Shown here one piece after another: positions 45,010-57,146 of a stretch of DNA of 64,000 nucleotides (positions are counted from its first letter, which is position 1; each line of letters opens with the position of its first letter). Both the position numbers and the translations under genes were made by a program. Source of the stretch: Siphonodentalium dalli (taxonomy: Eukaryota > Mollusca > Scaphopoda > Gadilida > Siphonodentaliidae); NCBI GenBank assembly GCA_032622095.1, contig CP136067.1, positions 47,225,549 through 47,289,548 on the forward strand, read 5' to 3'. The notes beneath the pieces are model-generated. The model searched no databases and was not told the origin of the DNA. It saw nothing but the letters and a program-made list of their open reading frames with translations.

Positions 45010-46085
45010 GGTGTATCTTTATTAATAACAGTATACAGTACTATCAAAATCAGAAGAAACATGTGGCCCTGGGGACTTATCTCCCAGCGCTGTGGCAAAA
45101 ATAAAATTGACAATGCATTCTTAAACCCAAACCTGTGGCGGTTTTTCATCCAATGCACCGAAGCTTCGTGCCATGTACCGAACCTTCGTGACGTGTCAGA
45201 ACTCCAGGAATATACCACCATAGGACATCATATGGTACCGGTAACAAACGTTGAATGGTCACCAGAAACCCGGATATTAATAATTTCAGATCATAATTAG
45301 CATCGCATTATATATTAACCCATCGAGGAATATGTCATAATGACACACTATATTACACCTACTATATAACTGCTCCCTCCCTGACACAGGGCTACATATA
45401 AGAGTTTATCGATGTCTACTTAATGAGAGTATACAGTTCCGTCAAAATCTGGCGAAAAATGTGACCTCGCATCGTTAACATCCAATTTACCGAAGCTTCG
45501 TGACACGTACCGTCAAACGGCATCAAATGTTGAATGGTCACAATAAACTTCGATATCAGTCATTCAGATCGTAACTATCATGGAATTATATATTAACCCA
45601 TGGTGTAAAATTATGTCAAAATGACACACTATATTACATCCACCCTATATAACTGCTTCCTCCCTGACACTGTGCTACATACAAGAAGTTTATCCATGTC
45701 TACTTATATTAATGAGAGCATATAGTTATGTCGAAATCTTGGGAAAATTGTGACCTTGCATCATTAACCCCAAATCTGTGGCTGTTTTTCATCCTATGTA
45801 CCGAAGCTTCGTGACATGTACCGAAGATTGGTGACGTGTCAGAACTTCTAAAATATACCCCATCGGGACATCAAACGGTATCAAACGTTGAATGGTCACC
45901 AGAAATCTCGATATTAGTCATTTCAGACCATAATTACCATAGCATTATATATTAACCCATCGAGAAATATGTCAAAATGACACACTATATTACACCCACC
46001 CTATACACAGGCTGCATATAAAAAGTTGATCCATGTCTACGTAATGAGAGTATACAGTTCTGTCAAAATCTGGCGAACAATTTGG
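45010..46085 (+). repeat. Diverged satellite, about 3.2 units of ~280-390 bp
   Basis: Units begin near 45010, 45402, 45682 and 46020. Shared blocks are AATGAGAGTATACAGTT, ACCGAAGCTTCGTGACATGT, GTTGAATGGTCACCAGAAA and TGTCATAATGACACACTATA. Length differences come from internal deletions. Confidence 0.8.
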
Positions 46086-47053
46086 TCTATAAATCCAGTA
46101 GTGTGACACATTTAATATAGACCAAAACAATAAACACCTTTCAACCCAAAGATAGTTACATTTTAATTGAAAAAATGGTCCAAACATGAAAAGTTAATTT
46201 TTGCCGATATTTAAGTCAAGTTTTTGAGAGAAAAGTCCAATATTTTTGGTGATGTCAGTGGTGACAATAGTAACAATTAACCATGGTACATCAGACATGT
46301 TGTTAGTATTCAATGTATAGAAGGCAGAATAGCCAATTATGTACATCATCCACAACTTGTAATCGATTGCAGGACACGCTGGGGCAATATTTACCATTTT
46401 CCATATTTTGGCAGCCATTTTGGCAGCCATTTTGGCAGCCATTTTGAGCCAAAGTAAGAATTTTGGTTCCAGTGAGTTGGAATATTCATAGGTATAATCA
46501 TATGCATCACTTACATTACAAATTTCTGTTCATTTCTTGTTAAAATATGACCTTAATCCCTTAATGATTTTTTTGTGAAATTTTATACCGCGTTCTGTAA
46601 ATTCGAATTTTTGAGGGAACGGAAGGGGCTAGGACCCCAAAAAGTGCATATTTAATTGCCCCAATGATCAGTTAATATACAAAATACAAAATAAAGTCGC
46701 ATTGCTCAACCAGTTCCAAACAGCATGAATCGATCTAGAAGATATTTGTAAAAAAAAAGGTCATATTTTCAACTTCCGGCGGCCATTTTGGTGGCCATCT
46801 TGGAAGGTGAGTTTCAATTTTGCCCCAAAAAAGTGACATTATGTCTTAGCTTCACGAAAATATATACATTTGTATACATTTTACAAGATTTTCACCGCTA
46901 TAATTTGCATAAAACTGACTTAGGGTCTGGTCTGAAAACCGGCGGCCATGATGGACGCCATTTTGTCTGGAGTCTATACGGCCACTTTTTTTTCTTGTTA
47001 ACATTGCTTAAAAGTTGAAGGACATAATAAGGAACAAAATGTATATACCGAAA
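46086..47053. other. Intronic DNA with CCATTTTGG-type repeats
   Basis: Short tandem GCCATTTTGGCA at 46408-46446, and related GGCGGCCATTTTGGTGGCCA at ~46779-46800 and ~46938-46968. No gene seen. Confidence 0.5.
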
Positions 47054-47309
47054 TCTATTATTTTTCACCATCGAGAATTAATAGTGGCCCAGTAAACAGT
47101 CGACGAGCCCACGGTCTCGGACCAAATTGCTGATGAAGATGGATAACTCTAAAAGCAAGCGGCTTTCTGTTGATAATAAGGCCAAATTTCGTCGAACAAA
47201 ATGTTGATAAATAACACGTTTCGGGCAATTTTATACTATAGTTGAGAGTGGTTAGCATTATTTTTGGGCAATTAATCGATTCTGATAACTGATGCGGCAT
47301 TTATAAAGA

Positions 47310-47358
<49 letters not shown>

Positions 47359-47405
47359 GGAATCTGATTATATTGGGACCATCGAATCGGATTGAGTACC
47401 TTTAA
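47054..47405 (+). mobile_element. Truncated relative of the MITE at 35419
   Basis: Shares AAATCTATTATTTTTCA, GTGGCCCAGTA, a GTT microsatellite (47311-47359), GGAATCTG and the terminal GATTGAGTACCTTTAA. The left end is missing. Confidence 0.7.
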
Positions 47406-48659
47406 CTGCAGTTATTGCGAAATCTCTCTGGTATTGATTTGTTGATTTGTTGCCGTTCGGTTTTTGTGAAGTGTGTTAATTTTATGAGTTTCGGCCTTTA
47501 GTTGCGGAAACATTGTCGTCGAGATATTGATATGGTCAAATCATGAGCAGAACCATTGACACATTTATTAGACCGACGAACTAAATCTGAGCTCAACTAG
47601 TTGTCGTGCCATATATTTGTGCACGGATCTGTTAAACTCTGCGTACTCGAGACAGTCTGCACCTTGCTTTGATAACTTTGCTACTATATATTGTGTCTGT
47701 CCTTGGTGCCGAAAACATGGAAAATGAATGCAGTTTCTCTTCTTGAACGTTTACTTTTTTGTAGAATTTCAAATTTAAGTCCGCGGAGTATATAGAAATG
47801 CTGTTCACTATAAAGTACGGTGGCCCGTAAGTGCCACGGCAAAACAAACTTTTCAAAAGTTTGTTTTGCCGTGAACTTTTTACTCACGGCAAAACAAACT
47901 TTTCAATCACGGCTGAATAAATTTTTCACTTACGGTAAAACTGCTAGACCTCTCTCGATAAAATATGTTCAAGGCTGTGATATCGTGGGAGGTATGCGAG
48001 CAATAGTATATCAGGTCGTAAATATATATCTCATAAGGTGATGTTCCGACTTTTTAACCGCACTGTCAGGTTATATGTGACTCAATCTAAATGTTTGTGT
48101 ATAATTCAAACAAGACATTACTCATTATGCCTGCGTCACGGAAGAACACCAGCAGTCAGATGCTCGTAGCCCGTTTATATATAACCATGGGTATATGCCA
48201 GATATAACCGTACAAAAAAAAACGCCGTTCTTTTGACCGTGTATTTATCCATGGTGTGTGTACCTGTGGTTGTCCGTAACATGGTGTCCGGTGTTATTGC
48301 TTTGAAAGGTAATCATGTTCGACTGGTGTTGTTAGATTGGTAATGAGATTAGCGGTTTCTATGTCTTGTCTGGTCATATTTACTGTTTGAACTTTGTCTG
48401 AAATAGACGCACTTTTTATACTAGAATTTGCGCAACAGGAGCGCAGGGAAATCGCACGTCGAATTGGTTTAAGGGTTTTTAGAAAAAGTATTTATATGAT
48501 ATAGAGAGGCAAACAGAACGATACCATATATATACTATATGCGTTTGCATCCAATTTGGATTTATTGGGATGTTTTTAGTGCACTTTTGTGGTTATGAGA
48601 GCTCATTTTCCCCTGATTTCTGCTCCATATGTGGTCTTCTCCTTTAAAATTTCTATATG

Positions 48660-48870
48660 ATTTCAAATAGGGGTGGCGCCAGGATATCCCCGACGCAGTG
48701 GCTATACGATTCCCCGACAGGGGGCCGGGATTTAGCTGCCGGGTTGACCATTGCAGATCTCATCGACAGGGGATGGCTATCCCTCCCCGACAGGGGTGGG
48801 GATGTAGCCCCTGACTCCTCCCCGGGTGCCACCCAACATAATTTAGTATCGATTATTTCTCGTCTTCAGT
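48660..48870 (+). repeat. CCCCGACAGGGG palindrome cluster
   Basis: CCCCGACAGGGG occurs at ~48713 and ~48796, with near copies (TCGACAGGGGATGG) between. Flanked by a C-homopolymer at ~48951-48962. Unknown origin. Confidence 0.5.
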
Positions 48871-48879
48871 GAATGCAAG

Positions 48880-49760
48880 ACCGCGCTCTTAGCATGGGGT
48901 GTCAAGTATATAGGGACTTGTCGACAGGGGTGGTTATGCAGGGGTCTTACCCCCCCCCCCCCATTGTAGTCATACCTAATGCAACACCAAATTCACACCA
49001 AAATTAGGTTGAAATTGTTCTCGTAGCTTGATTTTCCAACAATTGTTTTTAGACCAACATTTGCATATTTCCCTTTCATTTGCAAAATTATGGACTCATA
49101 TGGCCATCAGTTGGCAATTTTCAAACCTAAGGGTGAGTGTCAGGTTAAAAATTTCCCCGAAATGGAAAGCTTGAGGCCAGTCTAGATGCTAGGATTGTCA
49201 AATTTTCATGTTCATATTTTCAAAATGTTCTCACATCGGGCCTAACCATCGACCGACCCGCGTGTTCTGTGTCCTTGCCAGTAGTTACCGGTACTTGCTA
49301 ATTAATTTAAGAAAAAATAAATCGGGGTGTAAATTTGTCTGGCGTTATACCACTAGATGTTAGGATTTTTTAATATCATACTGGGCCAAACCACCCCCCC
49401 CCCCCCCCCTGTGTGACAAGTGGCCACAATATTACTGGTTCATTTAGAATAAGCTACCATCTAGTAGTCTGTGTGGGAACATTTGGGAAAAATCAAAGTA
49501 CGGGGGGGGTGCAAATTTATTTACACATACTTCTGAGTTTGGTGTGGTTCAATGGGGTGGGTGCAGTTGGAAATTCCAAGATGGAGACCACCCCAACGAA
49601 AACCCTCTAACCAAGTCCCGAGTGCCAAATATCCCACACTCAACCAGGGGTGCCCCTCGCAACTTAGTTTCTGCCCTCGGAATGGGCCTATTTGTTTTCT
49701 ATCTGAGAAAACACTGCACCGGCGGCAATATATTGACCATACTCTGAAAGAAAACGCTTC
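48880..49760 (+). repeat. Dispersed repeat family R, copy 1
   Basis: Shares with 54640-55870: TTTAGACCAACATTTGCATA, ATTATGGACT...ATGGCCATCAGTT, CTAGATGCTAGGATT, CCACTAGATGTTAGGATTTT and CAGTTGGAAATTCCAAGAT. Noncoding and diverged. C-homopolymer at ~49384-49402. Confidence 0.8.
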
Positions 49761-50656
49761 CGTGTCGATCACACGATAACGCCGTGCTGCAAGTAAGACG
49801 ATAATTGTGTTGTAGAAATGATACGGAAGACCGATTGTCAAAAAAACTCAACATCAAAATACACAGGGCAAGACTTATCGATCCAAACTGTGGAGTGTGT
49901 TTTCGTTTAGTATTTTCGCATATACCCATGGTTATATATAAACGGGCTACGAGCATCTGACTGCTGGTATATTGCAACCATATTTGTAGGGAGCAAACGT
50001 CCCTCTTTAGTAAATTCTCTTTTTTCTCCAATCTGGAGGTGTATAATACTGATAGCATTATGTTTAGCAGAGAAGATAGTAATTCCAACCTTGACGCCTG
50101 GTATAAATGCGATTCTACATTAACAAAATTGGTCATCACATCGAAGTTCAAATTACTACATCAGTCTCAATCGTGTATGGAATAATTGAGATTTGCGACT
50201 ATGACAATGATAGTAGTATATACGGGTGTGTTTATATCCAGGTTGGTACAATTTTTCACGCATACTGGTATAGTCTATTCCAATCGCTTAAGGTAAAACT
50301 GTATCCTTAGAAATATCCTTTGTGGCATCCACTGTCAGTCGTATTGCATGATGTCCAAGATTGTAACCTGGTTTATTTTCAGAGTGACAAATATAGTTTC
50401 GTATGTATACACGAAGATTGTTTTGCAAGCTGCGAGTGAAAAGTTTGTTTTGCCGTGGATGAAAAGTGTTATCTGCCGTGAGTGAAAAGTTTGTTTTGCC
50501 GTGGATGATAAGTATGTTTTGCCGTGAGCGAAAAGTTTATTCTGCCATGATTGAAAAGTTTGTTTTGCCGTGGTACTTACGGGCCACCGTAATAAAGCAT
50601 ATATGTGGGCGCAAGAAAAAATATATTAACATATTGCAGCCAATAACTACACTCAC

Positions 50657-50945
50657 CAGTCTTTTCGTATATTGGAGCGTTCCCACCGACCATTTGTTTC
50701 CCACCCATGCTGCATGTCAATGTCATTAGATCGAATGTCATCCTCCAGCATCCGTCTGTCATTGTACATGCTTTCGCGCACTTAATGATACTTTTCTGAC
50801 TGGTCACTCCGTTGAACGATCTTTCATCCCAGCAGGTATGGCTTATGTTAGAAAGGACTGTGTATAACGCCTCGTTCGCCCAAGATAATGGTATTGAACA
50901 AAGAAAACAAAATAACAACAACCCAACTCGACTGATATAATCCAT
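50657..50945 (-). CDS. WSC-domain gene, exon 1 (signal peptide and PAN/Apple-like part)
   Basis: Starts at ATG 50945 (A at -3, G at +4) and ends at a consensus donor G/GTGAGT, phase 1. Encodes residues 1-96: signal peptide LLLFCFLCSIPLSWA (cleavage likely after A23), an N-glycosylation site NIS at 33, then a cysteine-rich segment with C38, C56, C60, C66 and C78 of PAN/Apple type (KSIIKCAKACTMTDGC, LTCSMGGKQM). It joins exon 2 in frame, giving a 193-residue secreted protein (289+126+167 nt = 194 codons with stop). It probably acts outside the cell as a carbohydrate- or matrix-binding protein. The order PAN-WSC is inferred from frame and splice phase; extra exons are possible. Confidence 0.8.
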
Positions 50946-51238
50946 AATTATTGTTGAAACTTCGAAACTAATGTTTAATGTTGAATGTTACCTTCCTGCT
51001 TCAAAGTTAGTTATGAGACAAACAATGTTACCTACATGAGTCTCCACGTCCTCAATGTGTGTCGTCTTGTTTGTTGCCACTAAACGTCATTCGGATACCG
51101 CATTGTTCCGACACATTGTTTGGGGTAGTGCAGGCATGGTGATAATTCTATTCGATATATTTTAGGCCATGGGCACGCATTGTGCACGAAATGTACATCA
51201 CGCCTAATCAATTTTAATACAATATAAAACACAGGATG
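50946..51238 (-). promoter_or_regulatory. Upstream region of the WSC gene
   Basis: The 290 bp between the exon 1 ATG and a LINE remnant must hold the 5' UTR and probably the core promoter. No clear TATA box was seen on the minus strand. Confidence 0.3.
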
Positions 51239-53760
51239 ATTAATAATTCAAGAGCTGAAGTCGAAGGCGGAACTAGTTATAAAAAGGAAACATACCGGCC
51301 ACAAGAAAAATCCAACGATATCAATCGACATAATCTACGAACACTTCAAAGGCCTCGCCATGATTGTAACCACGAAGATGACAATGTAAGTATTAACCCT
51401 TTACACAACAGAAGGGCCCTGTGCCAATGCATTCTCTTATATATGCGAGTCGACCATAGGTCGCCTCGCATATATAAGAGAATGCATTGGCTTAACACAT
51501 TAAAAATTATAAAATTGTGTAGGCCAATGCATTCTCTTATATATGCGAGGCGAACTATGGTCGACTCGCATATATAAGAGAATGCATTGGCACAGGGCAT
51601 AACTGTAACTATCACATATATAAGAGAATGCATTGGCTTAACACATTAAACATTATAAAATTGTTTAGGCCAATGCATTCTCTTATATATGCGAGGCGAC
51701 CTATGGTCGACTCGCATATATAAGAGAATGCATTGGCACAGGGCATAACTGTAACTATCACAATGTGGTCAAGGAGCCGGTTCCAATGATATCCACTTGG
51801 CCGGTTTTGGCCGGTTTGTTGGGTAAAGGGTTAAGTATGCTATTTGAAAACATGTCTGATATTGATGCACAAGGTCCATTAAATTGTCCTATCACTAGCG
51901 ACGAAATATTATTGGTTGTTGATAAACTTAAACTTGGTAAATTGTATTGTCTAGATATGTGTAATATATGTGCCCCAGAGTACATAAAACACACTTTACA
52001 TATTATGTCTGCAATTTACTGTAACTTATTTGACGCCATTTAAGACTCAGGTTGTTTCCCATCTAGATGGACCGAGGGTACGATTCAGCCAATTTATAAA
52101 CGAAAGGGTGACACGAATAACCCCGATTCATATATAGGGGTAGCCGTTCTCAGTGTACTATTTACATCCGTCCTGAATAATCGACTCACATCAATTTCGG
52201 TTTCAGGCAGGATTCCATAAAAGCCGCTCAACTACAGACAATCTATTCAATATGAAAAGTCTTATTGAGGAAAACAAATATACTGCTGTTTTGTTTCGAT
52301 TTGAAGAAGGCATTTGACACAGTATGGCGGGGGACTTTGGATTAAACTTATGACATCCAGTATAAATTGAAAAATTCTTAAGAGTTATTCGTAGCATGTA
52401 CGAAAACATAAAATATTGTGTAGTTCAGAATAGCAAGCGGTCAGAATTTGTTACTTGCAGCGCTGGCGTTAGACAGCCTATCTCCATATTGTTCACGTTG
52501 TTCATAAATGACCTCGAGCCATTTCTCAAAGATTGTGCTATCGACGTTTAGAAATTCCTGGGCGATCAATTCACACACAAACTAGGAGCGTATATTATAA
52601 TCATGTGTGTGTTGTATGGAGATGATACCGTATTGTTTGTCGACAACCAGGCCAGTATGCAAAGGGCCCTCGATGCGTTTGGGGATTATACATCGTCGTG
52701 GAAATAAAAGTAAATAATTTTTAAAAAAGACAATTATCGTATGCCACCGCAAACCAAAAGATTTTGACGATTTGTTTCTAGGTGGCAATTAAATAGAATA
52801 TGTTGACACTATGAGATATCTCGAAAATTCGGAATCGAGTTATTTTACACAGGCAGAATTTGCAAAGCATGCAGTCAAAGTCATATCGGTGATTGGGAAT
52901 AAGGCGATGCATGCATGGGTTTTTAGGGAATATCAACAACCTAAATTTGACAAACGACCTACTCATAACGTTTTTCGACAAAACAATAGAACCAATTCTT
53001 CTATAAGTGAAATATGCATGGTATAGAAAACACATCAGAAATAGACAAAGTAATCCTGAGATGTTATAATAATATTCTTAAAATGGAAATCAGCTCACCC
53101 TCGTTCATGGTGTATGGAGAAATTGGCAGATGTCCAGTCAGTATCAGATGATAGATGAGAATGATTCAATATTGGAAGCGCATACTAAACGGCAAGTGTT
53201 CGCCTCTAGCGCGGGAACTTTATCTACTTTTCGTCAGATTGTGGAGCTGGGTAGGACGAACAAGGTGAAAACGTTGATTCAATTTGGTTAAAGGCATATC
53301 GGATTCTGTCGGTATGAGTTATATATGGACATGTAAGAAAATTTCATCCGAACAAATAATGGCTATCGAGAGCACACTCAAAGATCATTTTATTCAGACG
53401 TGGTATGGGTATCCTCTCGTGGTAAATTATACATGAACTTTAAACGGAAATGAACTCATATTTACAAAATCTACCGCGTGACCTAGCCCAAGAACTATTA
53501 CGACTAAGAACATGTAATCACACACTGCGTTGTGAGTCTGGGAGGTAGTAAAAATAAAGTAAAATCCCGAGACTATCAAAGATGCAGGACCCACATAGAA
53601 GACGACCACCGCGTTGTGATGATTTGTCCAAAATACCTGGATCTAAGGTGAAATATATCCCCTCTAACTATTGGCAAGAACATCCAGAGCACGATTTTAT
53701 ATCTTACTCGGTAGCAAAAACCAGCAATACAGAAAAGTTTAGCGATATTTGTTAAGGCTT
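51239..53760 (+). pseudogene. Decayed CR1/L2-like LINE ORF2
   Basis: Scattered RT motifs in changing frames: IYEHFKGLA near 51330, ITSDEILLVVDKLKLGK near 51890, WTEGTIQPIYKRKGD near 52070, FDLKKAFDTVW near 52295, LFTLFINDLEPFLKD near 52495, YGDDTVLF near 52617, a thumb region at 52810-53030, and a cysteine/histidine end near 53580. Many stops and frameshifts. A TTAA MITE (51397-51830) interrupts its start. Confidence 0.8.
51397..51830 (-). mobile_element. Hairpin MITE with TTAA target duplication, copy 2
   Basis: Ends CCCTTTACACAACA and TGTTGGGTAAAGGG, flanked by TTAA at 51393-51396 and 51831-51834. Orientation is opposite to copy 1 at 21576. It holds three full hairpins (from ~51423, ~51522 and ~51669) and one half-hairpin (~51617), so the core unit has been duplicated here. 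Confidence 0.9.
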
Positions 53761-54165
53761 GTATGAAGATTCACGAATAAACGAGAGATGACTCAACATG
53801 ATTCGATTAAAGACATATTTGTGGACTTATTCGGGAGCGCGAAATTGATCAGTTAGTACTCAGGCCGTATGCCAACCTGTGGAATGTACCATTCTACTAA
53901 CATCGCCGAAAATTTCAAAGAAATCGACCATACCACTCCATAGAAAACATCGTCTGAACTACGCACAATTGTAAATATTTACATCTCGATTCGGGACGCA
54001 ACTATCGACGATAAACTAAAACAAATGATTTCACAACCGAGAGTCATTGCATTTAATTAATATATAAGAATGGTGATGTGTGCTGTCAATTTGAATTAAC
54101 ATTTGTAAAAAATAACTACTTTGAACAAGATTATTCTCAATTTCTATTTAATCACCCTCTTTAAC
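53761..54165 (+). repeat. 3' tail region of the decayed LINE
   Basis: Homologous to 36540-36708 plus 42582-42790. It runs straight through the position where LTR element B sits in the other copy (GCACAATTGTAAATATTTAC), giving an empty-site comparison. Confidence 0.75.
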
Positions 54166-54170
54166 CACAT

Positions 54171-54217
54171 GTACACATGCTGACATTACACATGTTAAAC
54201 CTTGTCAGCATGTGTAC
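54171..54217. other. Perfect 15-bp hairpin
   Basis: GTACACATGCTGACA and TGTCAGCATGTGTAC separated by 17 bases. It lies just after the LINE tail. No downstream function seen. Confidence 0.7.
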
Positions 54218-54639
54218 CTAATCTACAAAAAGACGACGACGACTTCTTTATCAGTCAATGACTATTTTTATATAGAAAAAACAGGTTCGTAAATTTCTGT
54301 TTATCAATATTTATGTGAATTTCCATCGATATAAAGCAATTCCTTTGTGTGTATATTTTTTTAATTCGTGGTTTAAGTCAGTTAATAGCCTTGTGTCTGG
54401 AGACGGAAGTAATATAATATTTCTCGATCCTTTCGATATTATAGTTACGAATTTCCAATCAAGAGGCCAATAATTTCGATGCAATGATGCGTGTGGTTAT
54501 GGAAAAATTCATATTCTATACAGAGACCAAAATATTTCACCCAAAGTAATAATTAAGAGATAAAGGTACTGAGTTCGTTGGATATTTAGGGATTCGAACT
54601 TGAACACAGTTTTTAGAACTAGCTGTCTTATCTGCGTGC
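54218..54639. other. Unassigned AT-rich DNA with a tRNA-like relic
   Basis: No gene. On the minus strand at ~54575-54640, AAGTTCGAATCCC resembles a tRNA T-arm, but the D- and acceptor arms do not pair. Confidence 0.3.
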
Positions 54640-55870
54640 AGGGACGTGGCGACAGGGGGTTGGGGTGTCTCACTCCTCCTCAACTTTGATCAAAATACAT
54701 TTGGCAGTTTAATTCATACCTGACACATTAGAAATTTCACATAAAAAATAAGTTGAAAATTGCTCTAGTAGTTCGATATTTTCCAATAATTTATTAGTGG
54801 GTAATCTGTTGTTTTTAGACCAACATTTGCATATTTTCCTACTTTAGGTCAAAATTATGGACTGAAATGGCCATCAGTTTGAAATTATCGAACTTTAGGG
54901 GGGTGTCAAGTTGGAAATTTCCAACACTTGGAAAGATTGAAGTCAGCCTAGATGCTAGGATTTTGCAATTTGCAGGTTCGAATATCAAATTATTTTTCTG
55001 GTTTCAATGTTTTATTAGGCCTTAGCCATAAATCAATATGTAACGTAAGTGCATTAGTAAGTTAACAAAATAGTATTAGTTACATGATTAAGATCATGAT
55101 AATGGTGATGAAGAAGACATATTTGTGGTTATGGTGGTATATATACTTATTTACATTGTTGGACCCCCGGTATGTCATCTATCTTCTAATTCACACACAT
55201 GTGTTTTCTCGTGTACATCTGGTTCGCAAATTATTGCAGCGCCTAAATCTGATAACATTTTAGTACTTTTAAATTAGCATCTATAATTTCTCGTGTCTAA
55301 ATAGCACAGACTACTTTACCTTTGAACGACTTCAGTCAATCTATCTGCCAGTTCATCAATCAGAATCACGATGATCGCACACCGGGCCAAACCATGGTCG
55401 ACCAGGTGTGTCCTGGTCCCTTCCCCGTGGCCAATCAAAAACTGCCAATCAATTTAAGAAAAACACATCAGGATCTGATTTGCCTGGAGTTACACCACTA
55501 GATGTTAGGATTTTGCCTTTTTCAAGTTCATACAGATCTCGAAATTTTCTCGAACTGGACCACGGTCCAGATCCCCAGGGCCGATGGCCAGTCAAAAACT
55601 GCTGATCGACTATTAAGGCCTGTGCAGTACCAATTGAGGAAAATAAGAGCGCAAGGGGGCGGGGTGCAATTGAGTTTGGTTTGGTTCAAATGGGGTGCAT
55701 CCAGTTGGAAATTCCAAGATAGACACACCACGTCCCAACTGGGACTCTCGAGCCACGCCCATGTCTCCATGTCTGCAATTGCGGCTGCAATCGATTACAC
55801 GACAACGTTATCGAAGCGCATGTTGTCACAGGGGACAGGGATTCCGCCGAGTGTACGCTCGGAAACACAC
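54640..55870 (+). repeat. Dispersed repeat family R, copy 2
   Basis: Shares the blocks listed for 48880-49760 in the same order, with an extra ~370 bp (about 55020-55380) inserted. A third faint relic with TTTGGAAATTCCAATGTGGA is at ~61820. Confidence 0.75.
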
Positions 55871-56216
55871 AGTGTATATGATATTGGTAAATGACCTTGC
55901 CCTTTTGAATATTCATATATTACCGAGCACTGATCTTTGATTGTGTGGTGGCTGTATAAATATAAGTCTGTTCGCCTATATTTCCTCTTATTCTTAATAT
56001 TTTCTTATATTTCGTCATGTTAACTTTAATTGGCATACATATTCCAATCGGGTCTGGAATAGGTGGAGTATCTCTATCTGGCATTTACAGGTTTGGCATT
56101 ATATAGTGGGGTAACATTTTCGTAAATGAAACACGACAGATAGCATAGATCATTATCCGTTATCTTTGCTATTTAAAACTTATTATAGCAACCACCAAGG
56201 ATGCGTATAAATACCT
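55871..56216. other. Unassigned AT-rich DNA
   Basis: Nothing recognised. Confidence 0.3.
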
Positions 56217-57130
56217 AAGGCAAGTGAATGACGTCATATAATTTTTTTTATATATCCATCAGTGATTTTTTAAGATCGCGGGTACAGATTTTGGAGAAAA
56301 TGTCACGTGACTTCCGGTTAGCAACCGTGTGGAGATTGCAAAAAACGCGGAATTGGAAATGATGCATCGCGATTAAAATGAAAGTAACTACTTCACAACT
56401 TACGGAGAATTCACATGTGATTTACGTCTATTAATTTCATTTAGACCAATTTCGATGGTCAGCTTAATGCAAACCAAAAATGAAGAAGTCATGACGATAA
56501 TCCAGACAAGATTTTACAATCTAGGACACGTCTTGTCAAGTTGGCATTTCGTCTCCGTCGTGACCACTGCATGATGTTACATAAATTATTCCTAGCGTTA
56601 TGTCGCCGAAAAAAGACACATTTGAGACACATCATGTGTGGTTGCTCCACTACGTGCCACGTACGATTCATATTACATAAGGCAGGTGAATGACGTCATA
56701 TAATTTGTTCTATATCCATCAGTAATTTTTCAAGATCGCGTGTATAGATTTTTGGAGAAATTACCACGTGACTTCCGGTTAGCAACCGTGTGGAGATTGC
56801 AAAAATGCGGAATTGGAAATGAAGCATCGCGATAAAAATGAAAGTAACTAGACCAATTTTGTTTGTCAGCTTAATGAAAACTAAAAATGAAGAAGTCACG
56901 ACGATAATCCAGACAAGATTTTACAATCCAAGGCACGTCTTGTCAATTTGGCATATCGTCTCCGTCGTGACCACTGCATGGTGTTACATAAATTATTCTT
57001 AGCGTTATGTCGCCGAAAAAATGCTAATTTGGGGAACATCATGTGTGGTTGCTTCACTACGGGTCACGTACAATACAGATTACGAATGCAATCTCTGCCA
57101 GTGGTTTCTCATAGAGACAACACCGAGAGA
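56217..57130 (+). repeat. Tandem duplication, unit ~462 bp
   Basis: Both copies begin AAGGCA(A/G)GTGAATGACGTC (56217 and 56679). They share TCACGTGACTTCCGGTTAGC, AACCGTGTGGAGATTGCAAA and GTCGCCGAAAAAA. The second copy has a ~55-bp deletion around 56850. Each carries a TGACGTCA palindrome and a CACGTG box. Confidence 0.85.
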
Positions 57131-57146
57131 GGTTAGCGAAGCTATA

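Larger units (their letters stand above)
48148..49968. repeat. Perfect 51-bp inverted repeats inside the TIR element
   Basis: 48148-48198 (ACCAGCAGTCAGATGCTCGT...) is exactly complementary to 49918-49968. Flanking bases show no clear target duplication, so this may be a nested element or subterminal repeats of the outer one. Confidence 0.75.
47818..50589. mobile_element. 2.77-kb TIR element with subrepeated ends, in intron 1
   Basis: Ends start CGGTGGCCCGTAAGT and match inverted over ~39 bp with one mismatch. Flanks are TA on both sides. Next to each end are repeated AAAAGTTTGTTTTGCCGTG blocks (two to three at the left, five to six at the right, mixed orientation). No transposase frame is visible; the inside holds another inverted pair (48148/49968) and a dispersed repeat (48880-49760). 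It ends 67 bp from the exon 1 boundary of the WSC gene. Confidence 0.85.

Noticed and set aside
54575-54640. Minus-strand tRNA-like T-arm (AAGTTCGAATCCC)
   Set aside because: No matching acceptor or D-arm, and the anticodon loop lacks the expected U33.
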